From Anaerolineales bacterium (GTDB lineage: Bacteria > Chloroflexota > Anaerolineae > 4572-78 > J111): a stretch of 64,000 bases of DNA. The position numbers and the translations under genes are program-made. A model generated the notes under the pieces. It saw nothing but the letters and a program-made list of their open reading frames with translations. It did not search any database and was not told where the DNA came from. Each line of letters starts with the position of its first letter. The stretch's first letter is position 1. Shown piece after piece: positions 46,312-55,389 of the stretch. The DNA lies in assembly GCA_020634855.1 (NCBI GenBank), contig JACKAU010000006.1:186001-250000 (forward strand), written 5' to 3'.

Positions 46312-48138
46312 ATGGAACAAGCAAAGTACAAAACCCTAGGTGAATTACTGAAAAAACATAGGAATTCTTTAGGACTGAAACAGAAAGATCTTGAGCAAGA
46401 AGTTGATGGGGTGAAGCTTTCTACTACCTTCCTAAGCCAAGTCGAAAGAGGAAAAAAGCGCCCTCGTCCAGAAGCATTAGAAGCAATTGCCAATACGTTA
46501 CAATTATCACGAAGTCAAAGAATAGAATTGTACCTAGCGGCGGATTACGGTGTTCCGACAAGCATTAGCTCTGATTTCTCCAAAAATATGATGAATATGC
46601 TGTTAGAAGTAATTGAGGGGATGCCGGAAGCACAGGAAATCAGTGACAATAGTGATACGGCCCAAAACATTTTTATTAGACAGGTCAGAATCCTAGCTAA
46701 TATTTGGGGAGCTTATGGTGAAGCGCGCACAGCAAACTACCGGGGTGAATTGCTTGAAGCCTTTCAGAAAGTTAGTCAGGCTTCGGATATACAACTCCAA
46801 TTAGACAATGCGACAAGAGGTTACTTTTTAGATGCCCAAGGGGAGATAGCCTACCGTAACGGTCGTACTTATGAGGCAGAGGCACATTACAACAACGCAG
46901 CAGACTTAGCAGACAAATCTGGAGATGAGTTTCTTCAAGGCTTAACAATGTTGCACCAAGGAGACATTGCTCGAATGAGAGGATTCTGGGATATAGCCCT
47001 TGATTATTACCATTCTGCGGCGAGAATCTTTGAACGCTTAAACCATATACCTAATCAAAACATGGCGGCACGCAACGCGGCTCATATTTATCTAATGCGT
47101 GGTGAGTGGACGCGTGTATTGAGACCTGAAGCGTCTCTCATCTTGGATAAAGATAACAGAGGTCAAAGTAAGTTTGTTCTTATGAAAAATGTACAACTTC
47201 TGGGCTGGGCCTATAGTTTAAGTGGAGATGCGTCAAAAGCCTTGGACTGCCGTCAGCAGGCTCTAAAGGAGGCAACAGACGGGGGGTCACGTATGGGCAT
47301 TATCCTAGGGCATGTTTTTTTGGGTGATGAGAATCGACGACGAGGGGCGTACGAATTAGCCAAAGAGCACTATTCTACGGCCTACCAATTATCCCAAAAG
47401 ACAACGGCTGAGCATGACAAAGGGTATATTTTAATGGGTCTTGCCAAAACATATCATGCTAAAGGTATTGAATTCTGGGATAGAGCAGCTGCACTGTTTG
47501 AAGAAAGTGAGAAGGCCAATCTTGATGTCAGTAATGTACCACGTTATGGAATGTCGCTCATTTATCATGGTGAATTATTGGTCGATCAGTATCGTCGCGA
47601 GAAAAATAAAGAATTCGCTAACAAAGCTAATGATCATTTTAAGCGGGCACTCGAAATCTTTACTCTGACAAAAAGCCCTTATTATCAAATGAAAACCTTG
47701 ATTAATCTAATGTCGCTTGCACAAATCGATAATAAAACACTAGAATTTGAAACATATACTCAAGTATTTCGAGAGGTGGAAAAGAAAGCTCTCTCCCCTC
47801 ATCTGCAGTTAAGTGCACGTTTCTGGATACTTTTGGCAAAAGAAAAACTATCCGCGACAGATATTGACTCTGCTATCGAAGATTATTTAAACGCATTAGA
47901 ACAAGCATTTCAATTTAATATTTATATGGTTGATGAAGTTCAAGGTGAACTTAAAGACTCAATCCAAAAATTGAAGAGTATTATTGGCCAGGAAGAGATA
48001 TTGAAAATTTATTCAAAGCTTCTTGATGGGATCACCCTAAGACAACAAGCAAACTTATTTAGTAATCTTAGGCAGGATTGTCAGGACAAGCTAGACTTAC
48101 TAAAACAGAAATGGGAACGAAAGCTGAAAAATAACTGA
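46312..48138 (+). CDS. XRE-family HTH regulator with TPR-like repeats
   Basis: This encodes 608 residues. The N-terminal XRE helix-turn-helix (LGELLKKHRNSLGLKQKDLE ... TTFLSQVERGKKRPRPEALE) is followed by a helical domain with about 8-10 TPR-like repeats (for example YEAEAHYNNAADLADKSGDE, ELAKEHYSTAYQLSQKTTAE, EFANKANDHFKRALEIFTLT). HTH-TPR proteins include peptide-sensing regulators of the RRNPP type, which is an analogy here, not proven. It is divergent from a radical SAM set and separated from it by a strong inverted repeat. No clear Shine-Dalgarno sequence precedes the ATG. The codon usage is more AT-rich than in the flanks, suggesting transfer of the whole locus. Confidence 0.85.
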   Translation: MEQAKYKTLGELLKKHRNSLGLKQKDLEQEVDGVKLSTTFLSQVERGKKRPRPEALEAIANTLQLSRSQRIELYLAADYGVPTSISSDFSKNMMNMLLEVIEGMPEAQEISDNSDTAQNIFIRQVRILANIWGAYGEARTANYRGELLEAFQKVSQASDIQLQLDNATRGYFLDAQGEIAYRNGRTYEAEAHYNNAADLADKSGDEFLQGLTMLHQGDIARMRGFWDIALDYYHSAARIFERLNHIPNQNMAARNAAHIYLMRGEWTRVLRPEASLILDKDNRGQSKFVLMKNVQLLGWAYSLSGDASKALDCRQQALKEATDGGSRMGIILGHVFLGDENRRRGAYELAKEHYSTAYQLSQKTTAEHDKGYILMGLAKTYHAKGIEFWDRAAALFEESEKANLDVSNVPRYGMSLIYHGELLVDQYRREKNKEFANKANDHFKRALEIFTLTKSPYYQMKTLINLMSLAQIDNKTLEFETYTQVFREVEKKALSPHLQLSARFWILLAKEKLSATDIDSAIEDYLNALEQAFQFNIYMVDEVQGELKDSIQKLKSIIGQEEILKIYSKLLDGITLRQQANLFSNLRQDCQDKLDLLKQKWERKLKNN

Positions 48139-48389
48139 TTTAGTTTAGTAGCCCTGTTACGGGGGGTATACGCAGAAACAAATCAGCATATCCCTCCAAC
48201 CATAATTGTCATAACACTCTCATAGTACCACTTTTTACCACCCCAAGTCTACCCTTAACCACAGAATTTTGTTTCATAAGCATACAACTTTTACACAACT
48301 AACCTTAAAAATGAAGTGGTGAGTAAGGAAGTAGGGGGAAAACGGCCAGTTATTAAGTCGGTGGTGAGGCACAAAATCCGACAACCATA

Positions 48390-48433
48390 CTTTAACGCTT
48401 GCGCTGGTAGCGCCTTTAGCGTTAAATTTTTTT
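48390..48433. terminator. Terminator-like double hairpin with T tract
   Basis: TTTAACGCT and AGCGTTAAA pair around an inner GCGCT-GGT-AGCGC stem, followed by seven T. It lies 250 bp after the HTH-TPR stop, on the plus strand, and just before repeat family C copy 2. Confidence 0.65.
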
Positions 48434-48455
48434 GGTTCCGACTCGTCCGGGTTGT

Positions 48456-48760
48456 GGATCTATCACGCACCTCATAGTGATCAAGCACGCACCTCATAGT
48501 GATCGACGGCGACTCACATAGTGATCAAGCGCGCACCTCATAGTGATCTGCGGCGACTCACTATGAGGTGTGGCTACACTTCAATGTAGCGCATTGTCGC
48601 TCCCCCTATGATCCGGCGGCAACCACGCCGAAATCGCCGGCCATAGAGGGGACCTTACGCCGCTCTCGCCAGCCGCCCCCAGCGTGATCAAGCGTCGTCC
48701 GGCAGTCGCAGCGAATGGGGATGAAAAGAGCAGAGCCACAATCGGCTCTGCTCTTTTATG
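48456..48760. repeat. Repeat family C, copy 2 (left module absent)
   Basis: Four CTCATAGTGATC-type units (48470, 48492, 48514, 48536) are followed by an inverted unit ACTCACTATGAGGT. Then comes the stem CTACA-CTTCAA-TGTAG, GCCGCTCTCGCCAGCCGCC, CAGCGTGATCAAGCG and a 10-bp stem terminator (48728-48757). Except for the left inverted-repeat module it matches copy 3. The stretch 48761-49113 holds nothing further that I can recognise. Confidence 0.8.
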
Positions 48761-49113
48761 CCATTGGTGTTATAGTCAATCAATTACACTGCTAAGCCGG
48801 CGCATGATGGCTACCCCAATTAACGGCACGGTTGTACACAAGACACCCCATCACGGGCACAGACTTGTTAGATTTACACCAGCTTGGCTGGCCCCATTAA
48901 CCTAAACTAGACACCATTTGAATAACAGCATCATCTTCTATCTGGCGACTGGTCAGCAAAAGGTAAAAGCGAGATGAAACAGTGGAAGATGGCGAACCAG
49001 ACGCTATCTCTCCGCTGATTCATTTGCCAAGCAGTCTATCCTGGTAACGGGTTAGGCGGTGCTAATGACCTGACAACAGCCCGATGCCAGTCGTAGCTAG
49101 GGATTAAACTTTC

Positions 49114-50080
49114 CTAGCTGATCTCAAATGGATTTGCCGCAAAACCGGTTTGCAAAGCTCTGATGTCTTGCAGCGGCGGCAGCCCGAAAAGCCGCCGGTA
49201 TTCTCGACTAAATTGTGAGGGGCTTTTATAGCCAACTTCCACAGCCGCTGTGGTTGCATCCATAGAGCCGCTCAACATAAGACGTCTCGCTTCTTGCAAA
49301 CGGAGCTGCTTCTGATACTGTAAAGGCCCCATCATGGTCATCGCTTTGAATTTATGGTGCAGTCCCGAGACGCTCATGTTGGTTTCCCTGGCCAGCTCCT
49401 CAACCGTAAATGAGCGATTGTAATTCTCCCCAATCCAGGTAATGGCTCTGCCCACGCCATCGGCTTGCTGATCAAAGAACATCTGTTGAAAAAACAGATG
49501 CCCATAATCGCCTGACAATAAATGAAAGAGCATTTCACGTTTGATCAGGCCGGACAGAAAATGGACTTTCTGAGGCCGGCCAACAAGCTCCAGCAGCCTG
49601 ATAAATGACTCTAACAGATCGGCATCGGATTTCCCCACAAAGGCGCTGATATTCAACTCATCGTCTTGTGGTTTAATGTTGATTTCAGCCTCTGCCATGA
49701 CCGAGGCGATTTCTTTGGTGGTAAAATCAACCCGTAGACCGAGATAGGGTGACTGTCTTGTCGCACCGATGATTTGAGCAGAGGCCGGCAGCTTAATCGC
49801 CGACGCCAGGAAGTTGCCCGGATGACAATCCATAATGTCCGGCCCAAAATGAACTCTTTTTGCCCCTTGCAGAATTAGACAGAATGCAGGGGTTAAAACC
49901 GCCGAATCGGCGGCGTTTGAGTGAGTATTGCGAACAATCTTAAGAAACAGGACGATAGGTTTGAATCCTGCCCTCGGCCTGAGTAATCCCTTCGGCCAGG
50001 GCAATGAGTCGATTCAACTCTGGCTGATAAGGCGAGACGCTCTCTTGAAATAAGACTGTGGGTTCTGGTTGGTGCTCCAT
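49114..50080 (-). CDS. AraC-family transcriptional regulator, one frameshift
   Basis: The C-terminal AraC DNA-binding domain is intact: RSFTVEELARETNMSVSGLH, then QLRLQEARRLMLSGSMDATT and AAVEVGYKSPSQFSREYRRL. The preceding ~180 residues match the AraC-type N-terminal sensor domain (TPAFCLILQGAKRVHFGP). The true start is probably the ATG at 50080 with GGGAG about nine nucleotides upstream. From it ~45 residues (MEHQPEPTVLFQESVSPYQP) run to a TAA, while the second frame starts KIVRNTHSNAA. Removing one T near 49950 joins them. It is divergent from the SDR gene and may control it. Confidence 0.8.
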
Positions 50081-50244
50081 CTTTTTACGCTCCCTTTCAC
50101 CAAAGCTATCACCTATCACACATCAGACTGATGATTATTATATAGTCGAAAACTGCAAATTACAGCAATTTGCAGTTTTAAAGCAATTTTTAAACAGTAA
50201 TGGTCTAGCCAGAGTCATGCTTTTTAGGGATAATTTTTTCAATA

Positions 50245-50383
50245 GGGCTTACGCAGTTCAGGACCCTAAAGGTTTCCGAAGTTACCTTTCAAGCAAAACT
50301 CTGAGGCCATAGGTCTTGTATTTTACCCTAAAATCGACTTATAAAACCTTTAGGGTCTGGTCTCTTCCAACTGCGTAACGCAT
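50245..50383. repeat. Palindromic element, ~139 bp, with TTACGCAGTT terminal repeats
   Basis: The outer repeats TTACGCAGTT and AACTGCGTAA, and the inner repeats GACCCTAAAGGTTT and AAACCTTTAGGGTC, follow the same two-tier plan and similar length as family A, but with different sequence. It lies in the promoter region between the AraC and SDR genes. Confidence 0.75.
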
Positions 50384-50408
50384 ATTCAAAATAGTGAAGG
50401 AGATTTTG

Positions 50409-51443
50409 ATGGTTACACAACAAACCCCTATCGACTCTGGTTTCGGCGCTGCTTCCACAGCCGCCGAGGTGATCGAGGGCATCGACTTGAGCGGCAAAAT
50501 TGCCATTGTCACCGGCAGCTATTCCGGCATTGGGTTGGAAACCGTACGCGTGGTTCATTCTGCCGGGGCCAAGGTGATCGTTCCGACCCGTAATCGCGAC
50601 AAGGCTATGACAGCTTTGGATGGACTTGCCGGCGTTGACATTGAACCCTTGGACTTGCTTGATCCGGCCTCAATTGATGCCTTTGCCGAGAAATTTCTGG
50701 CTTCTGACCGGCCACTGCACATTCTGGTAAACAGTGCGGAATCATAAGCCAATCCTCTGACACGTGATGCGCGTGGGTATGAGTCTGAGTTTGCCACAAA
50801 TCACCTGGGCCATTTTCAGCTTACGTTACAGCTTTGGCCGGCGCTGCGGCAGGCTAACGGAGCGCGGGTAGTAGCCGTTTCCTCATGGGGGCATCGCCGT
50901 TCGCCCGTAGTGTTTGAAGATCCCAACTTTGAACGCCGCGATTATGACCGCTGGTTGGCCTATGGCCAGTCGAAAACAGCCAACATTCTTTTTGCCCTCG
51001 CGCTGGACCAACGCGGCCAGGCTGAAGGCGTGCGCGCCTTCTCGCTCCATCCGGGCAGCATCGTCGGTACTGGCCTGGAAAAACATCTTGCAGCAGAGGA
51101 ACTCAGGGCAATGGAGGTGATTGACGAGAACGGCAACCCGATCGCCGACCCAACCAGGAACCTCAAGACGGTAGCGCAAGGAGCGGCCACCAGCGTTTGG
51201 TGCGCCACCAGTCCGCAGCTTAACGGCATGGGTGGCGTCTACTGCGAGAACTGCGATATTGCCCCGCTGGTGTCTGCGGTGGATGAAGCTGATGGAACCA
51301 ACCAGACAATCCGCCGGGCTGGTTCACCCTCTTTGGGCGTGATACCCTATGCAGTCGATCTCGAAGCGGCTGAACGCTTGTGGAACTTGGTGAGAAACTT
51401 ATATTTAATGGAGAACAGCAACGATGACTTTAATCAAACGTAA
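50409..51443 (+). pseudogene. SDR-family oxidoreductase with an in-frame stop
   Basis: From the ATG at 50409 (AGGAG six nucleotides upstream) the protein shows the NAD(P)-binding TGSYSGIGLETV and the NSA variant of the NAG motif, then a TAA at about 50745. The same frame resumes with NPLTRDARGYESEFATNHLG, VVAVSSWGHRRSP and the catalytic YGQSKTAN, to a stop at 51443. Replacing GCGGAATCATAAGCC by a sequence with one G more and one A less would give the family's GIMANP, so two compensating changes explain the stop. About 345 residues. The alcohol or ketone substrate is unknown. It overlaps the following aldo-keto reductase start by 20 bp. Confidence 0.75.
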
Positions 51444-52429
51444 ACTTGGCCGCCAGGGGCTTGAAGTATCGGCCATTGGCTTAGGCTGTATGCCGATGAG
51501 CCAATCTTACGGCCCGGCGGATGAAGGCGAGTCGATCGCCACCCTGCATCGCGCCATCGAATTGGGCTGTAATTTTTTTTTTGATACGGCTGAGGGGTAT
51601 GGTCCCTTCACCAACGAAGCGCTGCTGGGACGAGCCTTCAAGGACAGACGGGATCAAGTGATCATCGGTACCAAGTTTGGCTTTCTTTTTAAGGATGGCA
51701 AACAGGTTGGAGCTGAAAAGAGCCAGCCGGCCAGAACAAATCCGCGAAGCCGTAGAAGCTCTGTTACGCCGGCTTCAGACTGACCACATTGATCTCCTCT
51801 ATCAACATCGTATCGACCCGGCTGTCCCCATCGAAGATGTGGCCGGCACGGTTGGCGATCTGGTACAAGAGGGCAAAGTTCGATTTTTTGGCTTGTCCGA
51901 GGCCGGTATCGCCAACATCCGCCGAGCGCATGCGGTCCATCCGGTTTCAGGCCTTGCAGAGCGAATACTCGCTATGGGAACGGAACCTGGAGCCGGACAT
52001 CATCCCGGTGCTACGTGAATTGGGCATCGGTCTGGTACCCTTTGTCCCCCCTGGGTCGAGGCTTTTTTGACCGGTCAAGCCAAACGTGCGGAAGCCTACC
52101 CGGCCGATGATACGCGGCATGCTGACCCTCGCTATCAGGGCGAGAATTATGATGCCAATATACAGGCCGCCCAGGTTGTCCATGAGGGTTGCCGCGGCCA
52201 AGCAGGCCCGGCCCGCCCAAATCGCCCTGGCCTGGTTACTGCAAAGGGCGACGATATCGTGCCAATCCCCGGCACTAAGCACCGGAACTATCTTGAGGAG
52301 AATGTGGCCGCGGCCACATTCCGGCTTGATCCGGCCCAAATGCAGAGGCTTGATGATGCGCTGGCCCCAGGAAAAGTCCGAGGAATCGTTATCCTGATTG
52401 GGTTATGGCTACGATTGATCGTTGATTGA
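51424..52429 (+). pseudogene. Aldo/keto reductase, several frameshifts
   Basis: Family motifs are spread over several frames: AIGLGCMPMSQSYGPADEGE, GCNFFFDTAEGYGPFTNEAL and IIGTKFGF in the first; REAVEALLRRLQTDHIDLLY, QHRIDPAVPIEDVAGTVGDL and GKVRFFGLSEA in the second; LQSEYSLWERNLEPDIIPVL and RELGIGLVPF in the third; and PIPGTKHRNYLEENVAAATF in the fourth. The catalytic Tyr lies in the DTAEGYG segment. At least four shifts break the gene. It resembles the AKR13-type subgroup. It overlaps the SDR gene by 20 bp, consistent with a former operon. Confidence 0.75.
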
Positions 52430-52436
52430 ACAGTGG

Positions 52437-52921
52437 TCAGCCCGCCCATCCTGGCGACAACCCTACCGGGGCGGCGTTCGGCCTGGTCCTATCGGCTGAC
52501 AACATCGGAACGGTGCAGGCGATCGGACGGCTTTGAGGTTGTGGATATACGTGATCTGGCCGATGGGCATAGGGCGTGGCACTGATGGCTCCCGTGCTGG
52601 AAATGCGGGAAGAAGCGTAACCCCACACCACCTCCCCTGCTTTGAAGGTAGTGGCGGCGTCAAAGACTACGGTATTGGTCGCCGGGAAACGGTAACTGCC
52701 GGTGTAGATGCCGTCTGCTCGCCGCGAATGGTCAGGCTTTGGCTGCTGACGGTGCTGCTATCGATGGCGGCATCAAAGGTCACGGTAAGGCTGGTCGTGG
52801 CCTCGACGTTGGCGGCGTTTTCTGTCGGCTCGGTGCCGGTGACGATAGGCCCCTGGGCGTAGGCGGGTAAGGCGCTCCAGGTGCTCCATAAGACCAGGGC
52901 TAGCAGAATAGCCAGACTCAA
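52437..52921 (-). pseudogene. Truncated secreted Big_5-type domain protein
   Basis: The main frame (52667-52921) encodes a signal peptide (AILLALVLWSTWSALPAYA) and the beginning of a Big_5-type Ig-like domain (ATTSLTVTFDAAIDSSTVSS). After GEQT it shifts near 52700; the next frame gives GIYTGSYRFPATNTVVFDAA and TTFKAGEVVWGYASSRISST, the continuation of the domain. The rest of the gene is missing, so only an N-terminal fragment remains. Confidence 0.6.
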
Positions 52922-53234
52922 TGGGGTTAACTGAGGGGTGGGGGTTCATCGGTGGCTCCTGTTTAAAATGCAATTGGGAATAATAGTGTCTTTAGGGTTA
53001 ACCGGTTCGGGTTAAGGTCTCACTATTATGATAGTAAATGTCTTCACAACATAGATAGAGGCATAGGCACTTAATCGGTTGCCCGATGGTATTTTGTCAG
53101 CGGCGGCAGCGGATGTCGTATCGCCGTTCGTATTTCAAGGCCATTGCCCAACACGGAAGCGTTTGATGGGTATCTTTCTGCTCGCCAAGCAGGAGGACGA
53201 CCCAATGGGCAATGTGGATGATCTGCAATTGCCC

Positions 53235-53695
53235 CCTGACGGCCGACCGCCGACCGTTGACCGCCGAACTTCAACAAGCGTGTTTGTTTTTCGACCGTCT
53301 GCGGTCAGCTAGCGGCGGTCTACCGGCTCAACGGTAATTTGGGGGCTTCATATCGGTCACATTGAGAGATCTATCACGCATCTCATAGTGATCAAGCGCG
53401 CACCTCACAGTGATCGACGGCGACTCACATAGTGATCAAGCGCGTACCTCATAGTGATCGACGGCGACTCACTATGAGGTACGGCTACACTTCAATGTAG
53501 CGCATCATCGCTCCCCCTATGATCCGGCGGCAACCCCGCCGAAACCGCCAGCCATCAAGGGGAACTTACGCCGCTGTCTCCAGCCGCCCCCCCAGCGTGA
53601 TCAAGCGTTGGCCAGCAGTCGCAGCGAAGGGGCGATCAAAAAAGCAGAGCCACAATCACTCTGCTTTTTTGATGCCATCAGTATTATGACCAACC
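53235..53695. repeat. Repeat family C, copy 3 (both modules present)
   Basis: The left module is the inverted repeat GACCGCCGACCGTTGACC with GCGGTCAGCTAGCGGCGGTC. About 50 bp later come the CTCATAGTGATC-type units (53390-53460) with the final ACTCACTATGAGGT, the CTACA-TGTAG stem, AAGGGGAACTTACGCCGCT, CAGCGTGATCAAGCG and a degenerate terminator (53643-53671). This longest copy appears to be the parental layout. The preceding 52922-53234 holds no gene I can support. Confidence 0.8.
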
Positions 53696-53711
53696 CACTT
53701 GCTTTTCCCTT

Positions 53712-53980
53712 CTAAGTCAATGGCTCCATGGTCAAAATATGAGCCACTTCTATGCCATCATCTAGCTCTTCCCAATAAACGGCATACCCCCCGGCTCAAG
53801 CGACCATTTTTCTCGTTGTTCTGGCGTGGCCTGAGCTAACCATGCTAACCATTCAATTCGATTGATCGGCAAGCTTATTTCACGCCCATCACTGAGCGAG
53901 ACATACAATAGGTTTTTTTCAAATCTTACCTTGGTTGCGGCCACTTGTGGGCTGACCACTCTATCGGCTGAAGTGAGCAT
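53712..53980 (-). CDS. DUF2442 protein, frameshift near the C-terminus
   Basis: The frame from 53980 gives 72 residues (VRFEKNLLYVSLSDGREISL, INRIEWLAWLAQATPEQREK), the DUF2442 pattern, and stops at GKS. Past the GGGGGG run at about 53787 another frame reads YAVYWEELDDGIEVAHIL and TMEPLT before a stop at 53712, matching the C-terminus expected for the family. A one-nucleotide indel explains the break. DUF2442 proteins are commonly paired with small DUF4160 proteins, possibly toxin-antitoxin-like; a remnant that may be such a partner overlaps its start. The function is unproven. Confidence 0.7.
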
Positions 53981-54120
53981 TCCAAGCCTCCCATAATCTC
54001 TCTTGATGCTGACGAGTTAATTTTAAGATGCGGTTTAGCGTCGGACGATTGTATCCGTGATTGGACCCAGTTCAAAACCCGGAGGTTTAATGACGAGCCG
54101 GAACCAAAAAGGTTTTTAGA
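53961..54120 (-). pseudogene. Possible truncated partner gene upstream of DUF2442
   Basis: A frame ending at 53961 reads NHGYNRPTLNRILKLTRQHQ, ERLWEAWNAHFSR, and overlaps the DUF2442 start by 20 bp, the coupling often seen for DUF4160-DUF2442 pairs. Upstream another frame reads KPFWFRLVIKPPGFELGP. No start codon or full domain can be found, so it is a remnant with at least one shift. Confidence 0.35.
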
Positions 54121-54192
54121 CAGAATTAACAAGATTTGCAAAATGTTTAAAAATTATTTTAATCCTATTAATCTTGTAAATCTTGTCTGATT
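54117..54192. repeat. Imperfect palindrome of ACAAGATTT type
   Basis: AGACAGAATTAACAAGATTT is mirrored by TTAATCTTGTAAATCTTGTCT around an AT-rich centre. It resembles the dispersed AACAAGATT-type palindromes common in bacterial intergenic regions. It has no coding frame. Confidence 0.6.
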
Positions 54193-54302
54193 TTCTTGCC
54201 CAAAATACAAGAAGCTGGTACAGCCAGATAGTGCTATGATTCCCAATAACTTCATTGTAACTGCTTGGGGCATTATGATGCGCCAGTAAAGGTGATGAGC
54301 AA

Positions 54303-54713
54303 ATGAAATTGGAGAAACAGGAACTTACCCTCAAGACAGGCCAAAAAGTTTTATATGAATATGACCCGGATGGTGATCTACTGGAAATCATTTTTCAGCA
54401 AGCAGAAGCAACCAGTGCGGTTGAATTGACTGAAAGTATTATCTTACGGTTCAATTGGGATACAAATCAACCCTTAAGTCTCAGTTTTATCAGTATTTCA
54501 CACCTGATGCAACCCAGTGAGTATGGTGAGGTTCATTTCCAATTACTAACCGACGAGTGGCCGGTTGAAACCAAAGACAAAATATTGATGATGTTACGCC
54601 AGTCGCCCTTAAATGAGTTTCTCGCCATTAGCAGTTATACGACAGCTCATACCCATCAAATTATTCCCCCTGACAACGATCAAAGCCCCCAATTATCAGT
54701 TCTGGTTGCCTAA
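54303..54713 (+). CDS. DUF2283-like protein, extended form
   Basis: This encodes 136 residues with AGGTGATG about seven nucleotides before the ATG. The N-terminal TGQKVLYEYDPDGDLLEIIF and VELTESIILRFNWDTNQPLS, followed by LSFISISHLMQPSEYG, resemble DUF2283-type proteins with an added C-terminal helical part (KDKILMMLRQSPLNEFLAIS). It has no signal peptide. It may be the longer relative of the gene at 40579-40770. The role is unknown. Confidence 0.5.
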   Translation: MKLEKQELTLKTGQKVLYEYDPDGDLLEIIFQQAEATSAVELTESIILRFNWDTNQPLSLSFISISHLMQPSEYGEVHFQLLTDEWPVETKDKILMMLRQSPLNEFLAISSYTTAHTHQIIPPDNDQSPQLSVLVA

Positions 54714-54735
54714 CGCAGCTTCAAGTTTCTGCCCG

Positions 54736-54995
54736 TCCAACGGTGCGGCGAGTCCACGGACATCGCCTCGATTGGCCCCGATCGCTGCCCCCCGACGGTA
54801 GACCGCCGACCATTGACCGCCGAACTTCAACGAGCGCGTTTGTTTTGCGGCCGTCTGCGGTCAGCTAGCGGCGGTCCGGGGAACTACGCCGCTGGCGCCC
54901 GCCGAACCCCAGCGTTATCAAGCGTCGTCCGGTAGTCGCAGCGAAGGGGGATGAAAAAAGCAGAGCCACAATCGGCTCTGCTTTTTATGCCATCA
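54736..54995. repeat. Repeat family C, copy 4 (internal module absent)
   Basis: ACGGACATCGCCTCGATTGG, the GACCGCCGACC inverted repeat, GGGGAACTACGCCGCTGGCG and the terminator AGCAGAGCC/GGCTCTGCT (54959-54987) match copy 1. Like copy 1 it lacks the CTCATAGTGATC module. Its end (TCAGTATTATGACCAACC) also matches the end of copy 3. Confidence 0.8.
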
Positions 54996-55004
54996 GTATT
55001 ATGA

Positions 55005-55263
55005 CCAACCCGCCGAAAAGAACGTTTCTAGGCTCACTAAGGTTCACTCTTCGTTGCCTTGCCACTCCTCACTGGAGCGTGTCCTGGCCAGGCGTCTTGG
55101 GGTATCTTACCCCCGCAAGCTGCTTTACTGAGAGACTCTCTACGCTTCAGATGTTGCCGTTCCTTTCGGTTCGACCTAACTCAGTTCGGATCGAAAGTTG
55201 TTGTATTGACACCTATTTACGCCCCCCTTCGGGGGTAATTCTTCTCGCTGTTTCACGGCGCAC
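55005..55263 (-). ncRNA. Possible 5' fragment of a group II intron
   Basis: Read on the minus strand, the segment begins GTGCGCC, the group II 5' consensus. It continues with a C/G hairpin (ACCCCCGAAGGGGGG), AACTGAGTTAGGTCGAACCG and AAAGGAACGGCAACATC, similar to domain I of bacterial introns. No reverse transcriptase frame or domain V is present, so it would be a truncated piece ending at repeat family C copy 4. The assignment rests on memory of the sequence style only. Confidence 0.3.
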
Positions 55264-55389
55264 ATTTGCATCATTGTTGATTTGTTGGGTAGCTTTTTAG
55301 GCTATTATGACACCACTCATTAGGGCTAAAGTCAAAATCTTAGTAAATTTTAACAACACTTTAAGCGTTATGGTACCTGAACTGGATTT

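Noticed and set aside
54116..54391. 91-aa minus-strand frame
   Set aside because: It crosses the palindromic repeat and the start of the DUF2283-like gene and has no protein-like pattern.
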